Source: a virus. From it: a stretch of DNA of 56,249 nucleotides. Position numbers and translations under genes: made by a program. The notes under the pieces were generated by a model that saw only the letters and a program-made list of their open reading frames with translations, did not search any database and was not told the DNA's origin. Positions 37,204 through 44,706 of this stretch are shown one piece after another. The stretch spans positions 1 through 56,249 of the IMG/VR virus record IMGVR_UViG_3300047472_000033; one strand, given 5' to 3'. The first letter of the stretch is position 1, and every line of letters begins with the position of its first letter.

Positions 37204-37227
37204 GCGCAATCAGAAAGTGAACCAAAC

Positions 37228-37719
37228 ATGCAAGAGTGGCGTGAGATTGTCGAGTTCCCGGGCTACTCGGTAAGTAGCGGCGGCCTCATCCGTAACGACG
37301 CGACTGACCGAATAATGGCTCAGTCCCCCAACACTCGAGGCATAGCCACCGTGGGACTCACGAGGCTGGGTGTTCAGTACAAGCGGTCTGTCTCCGTCTT
37401 GGTCGCTGATGCCTTCATCCTTCACGCGAAGAGCTTTCAGTTCAACACCACCATCAACCTCGATGGTGATCGGTTCAACAACGAAGTAAGCAATCTCGCA
37501 TGGCGCCCTCTCTGGTTCGCTAGGAGGTACAACCAGCAGTTTGAGATCGGTCCTCAAGGATTCGGTCGTCCCATCGAAGAAGTGGAAACAGGTGAGCAGT
37601 TTGCTAACTCTTGGCTCGCAGCAATTACACGGGGCGTACTAGAGCGTGAGATCGTGTTCTCGGTCATGAGGCGAACGTGGGTCTTCCCGATCTACAGAAC
37701 CTTCCGAGTCCTCGATTAA
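37228..37719 (+). CDS. NUMOD4/HNH-like protein with degenerate active site
   Basis: 163 residues. Opens with the NUMOD4 pattern EWREIVEFPGYSVSSGGLIR, followed by an HNH-type core (VLVADAFI, then INLDGDRFNNEVSNLAW). Active relatives usually have NHIDGDxxNNxxxNLxW; here the catalytic His position reads Asn (INLDGD), so cleavage activity is doubtful. Such genes are often mobile homing endonucleases. Its position next to the putative origin is notable. It could now be only a DNA-binding protein. Confidence 0.7.
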   Translation: MQEWREIVEFPGYSVSSGGLIRNDATDRIMAQSPNTRGIATVGLTRLGVQYKRSVSVLVADAFILHAKSFQFNTTINLDGDRFNNEVSNLAWRPLWFARRYNQQFEIGPQGFGRPIEEVETGEQFANSWLAAITRGVLEREIVFSVMRRTWVFPIYRTFRVLD

Positions 37720-37745
37720 AACAGATACCGTAGAGGCGAAATTAC

Positions 37746-37765
37746 ACGGGGTATAATAGAAGGGG
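37746..37765 (+). promoter_or_regulatory. Promoter before the nuclease/RNA-polymerase-like operon
   Basis: ACACGGGGTATAATAGAAGG with TATAAT at 37752-37757. As in the cassette elements an ACACGG block directly precedes the -10 and no -35 is obvious. A 13-base sequence AACAGATACCGTA at 37720-37732 just upstream is repeated in the origin region (37046-37058). Confidence 0.6.
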
Positions 37766-37805
37766 TAAGATAAGCCTCCCGTTTCGTCGATGAAAGAGGT
37801 GACAC

Positions 37806-38093
37806 ATGAAGGAATCTGAGTTCCAAACGAAGCTGATCAAAAAGCTTCGACACATGTTTCCTGACTGTGTCATACTCAAGAATGACCCCAGCTACTTGCA
37901 AGGCGTACCGGACCTCGTGATCTTTCACGGAGCCCGGTACGCCTTTCTCGAAGTCAAAGCGAGTGAGACCGCACCGTTCCGGCCGAACCAGCCTTACTAC
38001 CTTGAGCTGTTGAACGGCATGTCCTTCGCTGAAGCTATCTACCCTTCGAACGAACAGGAAGTACTCGATGAACTCGCAAGAGTATTCGGGTAG
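37806..38093 (+). CDS. VRR-NUC family nuclease
   Basis: 95 residues, GAAAGAGGTGA ribosome site. Minimal VRR-NUC domain: N-terminal E-x(4)-L helix (KESEFQTKLIKKLRHMFP), GVPDLVIF near 33-40 with the catalytic Asp, and FLEVKA near 48-53 with the E-x-K. Stand-alone VRR-NUC proteins are common in phages and cut DNA junctions or ends. It starts an operon with a second PD-(D/E)xK nuclease. Confidence 0.85.
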   Translation: MKESEFQTKLIKKLRHMFPDCVILKNDPSYLQGVPDLVIFHGARYAFLEVKASETAPFRPNQPYYLELLNGMSFAEAIYPSNEQEVLDELARVFG

Positions 38094-38103
38094 AGGGTGA
38101 TCG

Positions 38104-38715
38104 ATGAGTCTCGAAATCGTAAGGTTCGACGGATTCAACGCTCACTCAAGGCTAGACGGCTCACACGCCTTTCTCAGCCCCTCGAACTACCACTGGCTAA
38201 ACTACCCTCCAGACAAGCTCCTCGAGCGTCTAAGGACTGCTCAAGCTGCTTCTGAGGGTACCGAGCTCCATCTGCTTGCCGCGCTCAACATCAAGCACGG
38301 TACCAAGCTTATGGAGACAGACGAGAACAAGACGCTGTGGCTCTACGTCAACGACTGCATTCGATTCGGCATGTCACCCGAGCAGACCTTGTTCTACTCG
38401 ATGAACTGCTACGGTACGGCCGATGCTATCGGATTCGCACCAAACGAAGATGGCGAGAAGTACGCCGGCTACCTTCGCATCAGTGACCTGAAGACGGGTC
38501 TGACGAAGGCATCGGATAAGCAGCTCTACATCTACGCAGGGCTGTTCTGTCTGGAGTACGGCTACCTCCCGTATGAAATCGAAGGCGAACTCACCATCTA
38601 CCAGAACGGTCACCGAAACATCACTTTGATTGATCGGAACTTTCTGGCGTTCGTGTACGACAAGATCCAAACCTCACATGAGACCATCGAGAACTCGAAG
38701 GGAGGACTGCTGTGA
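38104..38715 (+). CDS. RecB/Cas4-like PD-(D/E)xK exonuclease
   Basis: 203 residues. Catalytic motifs GTADAIGF near 103, ISDLKTG near 127 (D-x-K) and QLYIYA near 140 (Q-x3-Y of the RecB family) are present and correctly spaced; a helical N-terminus carries an HLLAALNIKHG segment. No Fe-S Cys cluster is seen. It likely processes ends for recombination or replication together with the VRR-NUC protein upstream. Confidence 0.8.
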   Translation: MSLEIVRFDGFNAHSRLDGSHAFLSPSNYHWLNYPPDKLLERLRTAQAASEGTELHLLAALNIKHGTKLMETDENKTLWLYVNDCIRFGMSPEQTLFYSMNCYGTADAIGFAPNEDGEKYAGYLRISDLKTGLTKASDKQLYIYAGLFCLEYGYLPYEIEGELTIYQNGHRNITLIDRNFLAFVYDKIQTSHETIENSKGGLL

Positions 38716-41405
38716 TCATTGACGAAGAACATCGAGACGATCTAGTCATCGATGAAGAAGACCACCTCACGCATTACGGCATCCTCCGTAAGTCGGGTCG
38801 GTATCCATGGGGTTCTGGTGAAACTCCTCACGAGCGGGCCAACTCCTTCCTCGGTTACCTCAAGAGTTTCCGTAAAGAAGGAATGACCGACACTGAGATT
38901 GCTCATGCGTGGGGTATGACCACGTCTCAGCTTCGTGACACCGTCTCAATAGCGAATGAGGCGAAGAAGACTGCTGACATCGCTCAGGCTATGAAGCTGA
39001 AATATGATGTTGGCATGTCCAACGTCGCCATCGGTAAGAAGATGGGCATTGGCGAGTCCAGTGTTCGCTTGCTCCTGAAGCAGGGAGAAGCCGATAGGCA
39101 GCCGATTCTGGATACTACTGCTGAGATGCTTCGTCAAGAGGTAGCCAGCAAGAAGTACATCGATGTAGGTCGAGGCGTTGAGGTCCAACTTCACATCAGT
39201 GAGAAGAAGCTCAAGACCGCGGTCTCAGTCCTCAAGGAAGAGGGCTACAGCTTCCACTACATCCAAGTCCCCCAACTTGGAACCGGTAAGAAGACCAACA
39301 TAAAGGTGTTGTCTGCTCCGGGCACCACGTATGCCGAGGTCTCCAAGAACAAGGCTGAGATCAAGCAGATCCGTAAGAGCAGCCGAGATGGTGGTCGTTC
39401 TTACGATGAGATCCTTCCACCCATCTCGATCGATTCGAAAAGGGTCAAGGTTCGTTATGCCGAAGAAGGCGGAACTGATGCGGACGGCACGATCTATGTC
39501 CGCCCTGGCGTAAAAGACGTTTCCCTTGGAAGCGCCAAATATGCACAGGTTCGCATCGCTGTTGACGGTAGCCACTACCTCAAGGGTATGGCCCTCTACA
39601 GAGATGATCTGCCTGCCGGTGTAGACCTAGTGTTCAACACGAACAAGAAGAACACCGGGAATAAGCTGGATGCCATGAAGCCGATGAAGAAGGATCCTGA
39701 CGATCCTTTCGGTTCCATGATCGCTGACCAGCTCAAGGAGATGGGCCCTGATGGGAAGCTCCGCCCGAGTTCAGTAATGAACATCGTCAACCAGGAGGGC
39801 AACTGGGATGAGTGGTCCAAGACACTCTCGTCTCAGATGTTGTCGAAGCAGAAGCCTAGCCTTGCGGACCATCAGCTTGCGCTGACCCGTGAAGCCAAGC
39901 AGCGCGAGTTCGACACGATCATGAGTCTCACCAATGAGACCGTTAAGAAGCACCTTCTGGAGAAGTTCGCTGACGAGACTGATTCAGCTGCCGTTCACCT
40001 CAAGGCGGCGCACCTTCCTCGACAGAAGACGAAGGTAATACTTCCGATCAACTCGATGAAGGAAACCGAGATCTATGCACCGTCCTTCCGAGATGGTGAA
40101 AAAGTAGTTCTCGTTCGGTTCCCTCATGGACACATCTCTGAGATCCCTGAGCTCACCGTCAACAACCGTCACCCCGAAGCCAAGAAGATTCTTGGTAATG
40201 CACCTGATGCTGTCGGCATCCACCATGCGGTTGCCGAACGTCTCTCTGGTGCAGACTTCGATGGTGACACTGTACTTGTCATCCCGAACAACCTAGGCAA
40301 GGTCAGGAACAAGGCTCAGCTTGAGGAACTGAAGGGTTTCGATCCTCAGTCCGAATACAAGGGTTACCCTGGCATGCCCCAGATGACATCTCAGCAAAAG
40401 GGTAGTGAGATGGGGAAGGTTTCCAACCTCATCACGGACATGACTGCCCTTGGCGCACCTGACGCTGAGATCGCGCGAGCGCTCAAGCATTCCATGGTCG
40501 TCATCGATGCTGAGAAGCATGGGCTGGATTACAAGCGCTCTGCCATCGAGAATGGTATCCCAGCCCTGAAGAAGAAGTATCAGGGTGGTGCTACCAGAGG
40601 CGCTGCAACAATCGTGTCTAGGGCCAAGTCTACTGAGCGAGTGCTCGATAGAAAGCCCCGATCCGCCAAGGAAGGCGGACCGATTGACAGGGCTACTGGA
40701 AAACTGGTTTACACAGAGACCGGCGCTGAGTACACCAATGGCAACCCGAAGATGATCAAGTCTACGAAGCTTGCCGAAACGCACGATGCGCACACACTGG
40801 TTTCTGATCACCAGGCTCCTATCGAGAAGATCTATGCAGATCACTCGAACGCCCTTAAGAAGATGGCTAACGATGCGAGGTTGGCAACCCTCGACATCAA
40901 GGGAATCGTTCGCTCCCCCTCTGCCGCGAAAGCGTATGAGAAGGAAGTGAAGGATCTGGAAGCATCCCTCCAGGAGGCTCTCAGGAACGCCCCCTATGAG
41001 AGACAAGCCCAGCTCCTAGGTAACGCCATCTACCAGCTCAAGAAAGAATCGAATCCTGACCTGGACGATGCCGATCTGAAGAAGCTCAAGGCAAAGGCCA
41101 TTAAGGAAGCTCGTCTCAGGGTGGGTGCTGAAAAGCAGTCCATCGACATCACGCCCAAGCAATGGGAAGCCATCCAGGCTGGAGCTATCAGTAAGACACA
41201 GCTCGAGCACATCCTTGACAACACAGACGTGGACAAGATCAAGGAACTGGCTACACCTAGGGACAAGCCGGTTATGAGTGTGGCTGATAAGAACCGCGCT
41301 CTTCTCCTGCTTCGTGATGACAAGTACAGCCTTGCTGACGTGGCTGATCAGCTTGGTGTATCGGTGTCCACTCTAACTGCAGCCATGCGTGGTGATGCAG
41401 CATGA
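38712..41405 (+). CDS. YonO-like single-chain RNA polymerase candidate (DFDGD motif)
   Basis: 897 residues from GTG 38712 (GTGA overlap). The segment with LVRFPHGHISEIPE followed by HAVAERLSGADFDGDTVLVI matches the second double-psi beta barrel of the beta-prime RNA polymerase subunit, in which R-x-P, then N-ADFDGD binds catalytic Mg; the three Asp are residues 515, 517 and 519. Length and motif fit the YonO/crAss-like one-chain polymerases. The N-terminus has an LTHYGILRKSGRYPWGSGE tag-like stretch (19-37), then two predicted helix-turn-helix-like segments (MTDTEIAHAWGMTTSQLRD and SNVAIGKKMGIGESSVRLLL). A third similar HTH is at the C-terminus. Polymerase activity is inferred. Confidence 0.7.
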   Translation: MIIDEEHRDDLVIDEEDHLTHYGILRKSGRYPWGSGETPHERANSFLGYLKSFRKEGMTDTEIAHAWGMTTSQLRDTVSIANEAKKTADIAQAMKLKYDVGMSNVAIGKKMGIGESSVRLLLKQGEADRQPILDTTAEMLRQEVASKKYIDVGRGVEVQLHISEKKLKTAVSVLKEEGYSFHYIQVPQLGTGKKTNIKVLSAPGTTYAEVSKNKAEIKQIRKSSRDGGRSYDEILPPISIDSKRVKVRYAEEGGTDADGTIYVRPGVKDVSLGSAKYAQVRIAVDGSHYLKGMALYRDDLPAGVDLVFNTNKKNTGNKLDAMKPMKKDPDDPFGSMIADQLKEMGPDGKLRPSSVMNIVNQEGNWDEWSKTLSSQMLSKQKPSLADHQLALTREAKQREFDTIMSLTNETVKKHLLEKFADETDSAAVHLKAAHLPRQKTKVILPINSMKETEIYAPSFRDGEKVVLVRFPHGHISEIPELTVNNRHPEAKKILGNAPDAVGIHHAVAERLSGADFDGDTVLVIPNNLGKVRNKAQLEELKGFDPQSEYKGYPGMPQMTSQQKGSEMGKVSNLITDMTALGAPDAEIARALKHSMVVIDAEKHGLDYKRSAIENGIPALKKKYQGGATRGAATIVSRAKSTERVLDRKPRSAKEGGPIDRATGKLVYTETGAEYTNGNPKMIKSTKLAETHDAHTLVSDHQAPIEKIYADHSNALKKMANDARLATLDIKGIVRSPSAAKAYEKEVKDLEASLQEALRNAPYERQAQLLGNAIYQLKKESNPDLDDADLKKLKAKAIKEARLRVGAEKQSIDITPKQWEAIQAGAISKTQLEHILDNTDVDKIKELATPRDKPVMSVADKNRALLLLRDDKYSLADVADQLGVSVSTLTAAMRGDAA

Positions 41406-41653
41406 GCGTACTACTCAGTACCAAGGACAATCCATACAACCCACACACAGAGTGGGATGAGTGGCTGTCGTGGGACACCGACCATGGGTACCACACACTA
41501 TCTCTACTCGGTCGTGTGGTTCGCTCATCTGATGAACTCTCCGAGTACTGGCAACAGAGAGCAATCGAGGATGCGATGAATGAGATCGTGTCCTACAACG
41601 TGTCTGGCCAACACATCCTAGTCGAACCTCCAAAAGAGGTAGAGACTCCTTAG
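41402..41653 (+). CDS. Small hypothetical protein
   Basis: 83 residues, ATGA overlap with the RNA-polymerase-like gene. Trp/Tyr-rich (TEWDEWLSWDTDHGYHTLSL) with an acidic C-terminus. Coupling suggests a polymerase partner, for instance an inhibitor or sigma-like factor, but nothing in the sequence proves this. Confidence 0.6.
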   Translation: MSVLLSTKDNPYNPHTEWDEWLSWDTDHGYHTLSLLGRVVRSSDELSEYWQQRAIEDAMNEIVSYNVSGQHILVEPPKEVETP

Positions 41654-41658
41654 CAAGT

Positions 41659-41750
41659 CGGAGATCAGACGAAGTCAAGGCTCGTTAATCAGACGTCACA
41701 AGGCGTCGCGGGCCAACCTCTCGGGCAAAGAGAACTTCGTCTGATCTCCG
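41659..41750 (+). ncRNA. Long-stem structured RNA or DNA element
   Basis: Perfect 17-bp arms CGGAGATCAGACGAAGT and ACTTCGTCTGATCTCCG enclose 58 bases with room for two small hairpins (GACG...CGTC and CTCT...AGAG), giving a branched structure. ATCAGACG is repeated inside the loop, offering alternative pairing. No T run follows at once, so it is not a simple terminator. It could be an RNA processing signal, a regulatory RNA or part of the packaging site. Confidence 0.5.
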
Positions 41751-41796
41751 GCTGTCACCAGGTACATGGGTCGCAACTTTTTGTCTAAAAAATCTT

Positions 41797-41816
41797 GAGA
41801 CCGGGGGAGGGGTCTC
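41797..41816 (+). promoter_or_regulatory. GAGACC/GGTCTC hairpin or operator
   Basis: GAGACC, eight G/A bases, GGTCTC. It includes GGGGTCTC, eight bases of the complement of the cassette leader motif, and may be recognised by the same factor. Confidence 0.4.
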
Positions 41817-41985
41817 GCAAAATCAGACCCCCCTCTGCATCGCCGCCCTCCATATTTTTCCCCCGGCGGGAATTTTCGCCAAAACTTTTTGACCCCGAGG
41901 CATCACCCCAGTGAAACGAGCTAACGTGAAGCCCCTGTAACCCCGGGATTACTTGTCATGAACCCATCGAAAGGGGGTGTGATCC

Positions 41986-42333
41986 ATGGCCCAACGCCAG
42001 AGAAGAGAACCAGAACCCAGCGATGCTCAGCGAGTGCCAGCCACGACCCCAATGGGCCGAGAGAACCGAATGGTTTCTCTAGCTGCAGACCTTGCAGAAC
42101 AGCAACTGAGGGATGGTACAGCCTCGGCCCAGGTGATCACACACTACCTGAAGCTAGGTTCCTCAAGAGAGATACTCGAACAGCAGCGACTGAGACACGA
42201 GAACGAACTCCTTGCTGCTAAAAGGGAGTCTCTGGCTTCCCAGCAACGAGTTGAAGAACTTTACGTCAAGGCTATCGGTGCCATGCGAGCTTACAGCGGT
42301 CATGGTCCGGTGGAGGAAGACGATGAGCAATAG
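41986..42333 (+). CDS. Small terminase subunit
   Basis: 115 residues. The core (MVSLAADLAEQQLRDGTASA, VITHYLKLGSSREILEQQRL, ENELLAAKRESLASQQRVEE) is the actinophage small-terminase pattern: a helix-turn-helix-like segment, then a charged oligomerisation helix, and a disordered acidic end. It recognises the packaging site, probably the structured region directly upstream. It overlaps the HNH gene by 11 bases. The large subunit is separated from it by five genes. Confidence 0.7.
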   Translation: MAQRQRREPEPSDAQRVPATTPMGRENRMVSLAADLAEQQLRDGTASAQVITHYLKLGSSREILEQQRLRHENELLAAKRESLASQQRVEELYVKAIGAMRAYSGHGPVEEDDEQ

Positions 42334-42733
42334 GTCGTATTCGGAAGTCCTCAAACTCAGGACATTCGAAGAGCGATTCCACTACCTTTCTCTCCGCGGG
42401 AATGTTGGCGAGGCAACTTTCGGCTTCGACCGTTATCTCAACCAACAGTTCTACACGTCGAAAGAGTGGAGAGATCTCCGACACCACATCATTGTTCGAG
42501 ACAATGGCTGTGACCTTGGTATCGATGGGTATGAGATCCACGACGCCATTTACATCCACCATCTCAACCCAATGACCGTTGCTCAGATCGAGTCTGGCGA
42601 CCCCCGCATCCTCGACCCAGACAATCTTATCTCGGTAACCCACCGAACACACAACGCCATTCACTACGGCGATGAGAGACTACTCCCAGGTAAGCTCATC
42701 GAACGAAGGCCTGGCGACACGAAACTCTGGTGA
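42323..42733 (+). CDS. HNH endonuclease (packaging-associated)
   Basis: 136 residues from ATG 42323. HNH core: FYTSKEWRDLRHHIIVRDNG, then IYIHHLNP, DPDNLISVTHRTHNAIHYG with the catalytic His pair and terminal H. HNH proteins beside terminases are required for cos cleavage in HK97-like phages (gp74 family). Intact motifs distinguish it from the degenerate copy at 37228. Confidence 0.85.
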   Translation: MSNRSYSEVLKLRTFEERFHYLSLRGNVGEATFGFDRYLNQQFYTSKEWRDLRHHIIVRDNGCDLGIDGYEIHDAIYIHHLNPMTVAQIESGDPRILDPDNLISVTHRTHNAIHYGDERLLPGKLIERRPGDTKLW

Positions 42734-42793
42734 ACGTCTATGGGAATCGCCGGATTCAACGTTCTCTATCAAATCGAAGACGAGGTACAACGC

Positions 42794-42961
42794 ATGACCG
42801 AACCCAAGCCGCACTACGACGAGGAAGACGTCCCCGCGGCGCTCGAGCGAGTGACCCAGGATGGTTCCGGCTTCGAGTCCGTGGACGAGCTGCCCGAGAG
42901 TGACTTCGTCAGCTTCTCCGCGAACGACGTCGAGCTGGTCGAGGGGAGTGACGACAAGTGA
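42794..42961 (+). CDS. Small acidic protein
   Basis: 55 residues from ATG 42794 (GAGG upstream); an in-frame ATG at 42740 lacks a ribosome site and precedes a sharp shift to GC-rich codons. Very acidic, ending SANDVELVEGSDDK. Directly coupled to the endolysin gene (GTGA overlap) and sharing its codon bias; might be an endolysin partner. No family recognised. Confidence 0.55.
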   Translation: MTEPKPHYDEEDVPAALERVTQDGSGFESVDELPESDFVSFSANDVELVEGSDDK

Positions 42962-43821
42962 CTGTCGCCATCGCCTATGACAAGCCTGTCAAGAACCTCA
43001 TCGACGCGCTGAGCAAGACCGGCCACGTCACCCACACCGCCTACAAGAAGAAGTCGGTCACTCTTCATCACAACGGCGGACGTCTCTCTCACGAGGGTGT
43101 CCTCTCCGTTTGGAAGACCCGGCCGGCCTCGGCCCACTTCGACGTCGACTCTGCCGGTGCTGTCGCCCAGTACGTCAAGGTCAACGAGTACGCCTGGGCC
43201 GTCGGCAACATGAAGGGCAACCAGGAGACCATCTCCATCGAGATGGCGGACGCAACTCTCGGCCCCGGCTGGACCGTTGCCGACACCACCTGGCAGAGCG
43301 CCGCCCGTCTCGCTGGCTGGCTCTTCCTCAAGGTAGTCGGTGAGCGACCCACCAAGAACAACTTCTTCTACCACAAGCACTGGTCCGCCACGGACTGCGC
43401 CGGCCCGTACATGGACAAGATCTACCCCAAGGTCTTGAAGGCGGCACAGATGGCCTACGACAGCTTCGCCAAGCAGCCTCGTACCCCCTCCGCCCCGGAC
43501 CCCACCACCCCCGAGAAGCTCACCCTCACTGAGGTCGCAGAGGACGTCATCGCCGGCAGGTACGGCAACGGCCCCGAGCGAGTCCGCAAGCTGAGGGCTC
43601 ACGGCTACGACCCCGTCAAGGTCCAGGCCGAGGTCGACCGCCTGCTTCACAAGAGCACTCCCGCCGTGACCAAGCCCTACCGGCAGGTCGCTGACGAGAT
43701 CTACCGAGGCGTAGGTGGATGGGGCAACGATCCCGAGCGAAGCAAGAAGCTGAGGGCCGCCGGCTACGACCCGACTCGTGTTCAGCGAGAAGTCAACAAG
43801 CTCGTCACCGAAGGCCGCTAG
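42958..43821 (+). CDS. Endolysin: N-acetylmuramoyl-L-alanine amidase with two CW_7 repeats
   Basis: 287 residues from GTG 42958. Amidase_2/PGRP domain about 1-170: zinc-binding LHHNGG near 37, SAHFDVD near 58, the strand TISIEMAD, and KHWSATDCAGPY near 142 with the second His and the Cys. Two C-terminal repeats (about 190-232 and 243-287: VAEDVIAGRYGNGPERVRKL and VADEIYRGVGGWGNDPERSK, each ending in A-x-GYDPxxVQxEVxxLV) are CW_7/Cpl-7 wall-binding modules. It cuts the sugar-peptide amide bond at lysis and needs the holin. Codons are strongly GC-biased, suggesting high expression. Unusual location inside the packaging/head region. Confidence 0.93.
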   Translation: MTVAIAYDKPVKNLIDALSKTGHVTHTAYKKKSVTLHHNGGRLSHEGVLSVWKTRPASAHFDVDSAGAVAQYVKVNEYAWAVGNMKGNQETISIEMADATLGPGWTVADTTWQSAARLAGWLFLKVVGERPTKNNFFYHKHWSATDCAGPYMDKIYPKVLKAAQMAYDSFAKQPRTPSAPDPTTPEKLTLTEVAEDVIAGRYGNGPERVRKLRAHGYDPVKVQAEVDRLLHKSTPAVTKPYRQVADEIYRGVGGWGNDPERSKKLRAAGYDPTRVQREVNKLVTEGR

Positions 43822-43829
43822 TAGTTCAT

Positions 43830-43849
43830 CGTCAAAATGAGAGGAGGTG
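43830..43849 (+). promoter_or_regulatory. Late leader CGTCAAAATGAGAGGAGGTG, copy before connector gene
   Basis: Twenty bases identical to 48713-48732 (portal leader). Carries the ribosome site for the GTG at 43856 and a CAAAAT box that may be a promoter -10. Confidence 0.6.
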
Positions 43850-43855
43850 TCCCAC

Positions 43856-44236
43856 GTGGCACAGAGCATTCTAGACACTACCAAGAAGACCGTAGGTCTT
43901 TCTTCAGATGATGACAGCTTTGATGACGACATCGTGATGCACATCAACACAGCTCTGTCAACTCTGAACCAACTGGGGATAGGCCCAACTGAGGGCTTCG
44001 AGGTAGAAGACTCCTCGGCCACGTGGGACGACTTCCTTGGCGGTGACAAGCGCCTCAACTTCGTAAAGACGTACGTCTACCTCCGAGTACGTCTCGTGTT
44101 CGACCCATGGCAAACCTCATTCGTCATCGACTCGATGAACAAGCAGATCCAAGAGCTTGAGTGGCGGATGAACGTCCTCAGGGAAGGAGAAGCATGGACG
44201 GATCCAACCGTTCCCGTATCCGTTCCGGCAGTCTGA
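43856..44236 (+). CDS. Head-tail connector protein (gp6-like)
   Basis: 126 residues from GTG 43856, eight bases after GGAGGTG (a GTG at 43847 lies inside the ribosome site). DDDIVMHINTALSTLNQLGI, then FVKTYVYLRVRLVFDPWQTS and a C-terminal helix match the phage gp6-like connector fold. It normally sits below the portal; here the gene lies upstream of the large terminase. It overlaps the next gene by 43 bases. Confidence 0.75.
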   Translation: MAQSILDTTKKTVGLSSDDDSFDDDIVMHINTALSTLNQLGIGPTEGFEVEDSSATWDDFLGGDKRLNFVKTYVYLRVRLVFDPWQTSFVIDSMNKQIQELEWRMNVLREGEAWTDPTVPVSVPAV

Positions 44237-44706
44237 CCCACTATGGCGTCAAGGGTATGAAGTGGGGTGTGACTCACAACCCGTCAGGGGGTGGCTCAGG
44301 TTCCCGATCTCGTGCTTCCGAAGATGCCAAGGCAGTTGCCGTAGCAACCCGCAAGATTGAGACTCACGGCACCAATGCCCTGAGCAACAAGGAACTTCAG
44401 AACGTCATCTCTCGGATGAATCTGGAGAACCAGTACCACAAGCTGACGACCGAGAACAATGACTACCTCGATCATGGTCTGGCAGCATCCAAGAAGGTCC
44501 TCAAGATCGGTAAGACGATCGAGGAGGCTCGGAAGTTCTTGGAGACTCCAACTGGTCAGGCAGTCAAGACCGGTGTCCTGGCTTCACTCACAGCAATCAA
44601 GGTGGCAGCCGCCTTCAAGACTGGTGGAGCTTCCGCCGCCGCTACCAAGGGCGCCTCGATCGTCATTCGTAAAGCGGCGAACCACTACACCAACGTAGGG
44701 AACTAG
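44194..44706 (+). CDS. Tag-bearing virion-module protein 1 (HYGVKGMKWGV)
   Basis: 170 residues from ATG 44194 with AAGGAGAAG upstream. Residues 14-26 are LTHYGVKGMKWGV, the motif shared with four more proteins at 46477-48700. After a Gly/Ser/Arg linker comes a helical body (RKIETHGTNALSNKELQNVI, LENQYHKL) and a hydrophobic segment near 128-150 (VLASLTAIKVAAAFKTGG), possibly membrane-active. Candidate internal head protein ejected with DNA; function unknown. Confidence 0.65.
   Translation: MDGSNRSRIRSGSLTHYGVKGMKWGVTHNPSGGGSGSRSRASEDAKAVAVATRKIETHGTNALSNKELQNVISRMNLENQYHKLTTENNDYLDHGLAASKKVLKIGKTIEEARKFLETPTGQAVKTGVLASLTAIKVAAAFKTGGASAAATKGASIVIRKAANHYTNVGN

Larger units (their letters stand above)
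36626..37227. other. Candidate replication origin: AT-rich, repeat-dense non-coding region
   Basis: About 600 bases without a convincing gene and much more AT-rich than its surroundings. It contains: a 25-base direct repeat (36655-36679 and 36784-36808, core TTTACATTAGGCCAAACTAG); two inverted copies of its core (37121-37144 and 37181-37203); many single TAGGACAAA/TTTGTCC-type units; several TTGCCA/TGGCAA units; two TGGTATACCA palindromes (36726-36735, 36918-36927); a 22-bp perfect inverted repeat; and a run of 12 A (37029-37041 area). This resembles an iteron-type origin with DNA-unwinding segments, or a partition/centromere site. Function is inferred. Confidence 0.6.
41654..41985. other. 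Structured intergenic region, candidate cos/packaging site
   Basis: 332 bases without a gene, directly upstream of the small terminase gene, where cos sites usually lie. It contains a 17-bp perfect inverted repeat (41659-41675 / 41734-41750), a GAGACC-x8-GGTCTC hairpin, alternating G- and C-runs, and two similar AACTTTTTG segments (41774-41785, 41883-41893). A ribosome site GAAAGGGGGTG precedes 41986. Assignment as cos is inferred from position. Confidence 0.45.

Noticed and set aside
36958-37209. Minus-strand open frame of 83 residues in the repeat region
   Set aside because: Again built from the inverted copies of the same repeats (FTLGQNG twice) and a Phe-rich stretch from the A-tract.
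42740-42793. Upstream start at 42740 for the acidic protein before the endolysin
   Set aside because: No ribosome site before 42740, and the codon bias changes sharply at about 42794, where GAGG precedes an ATG.
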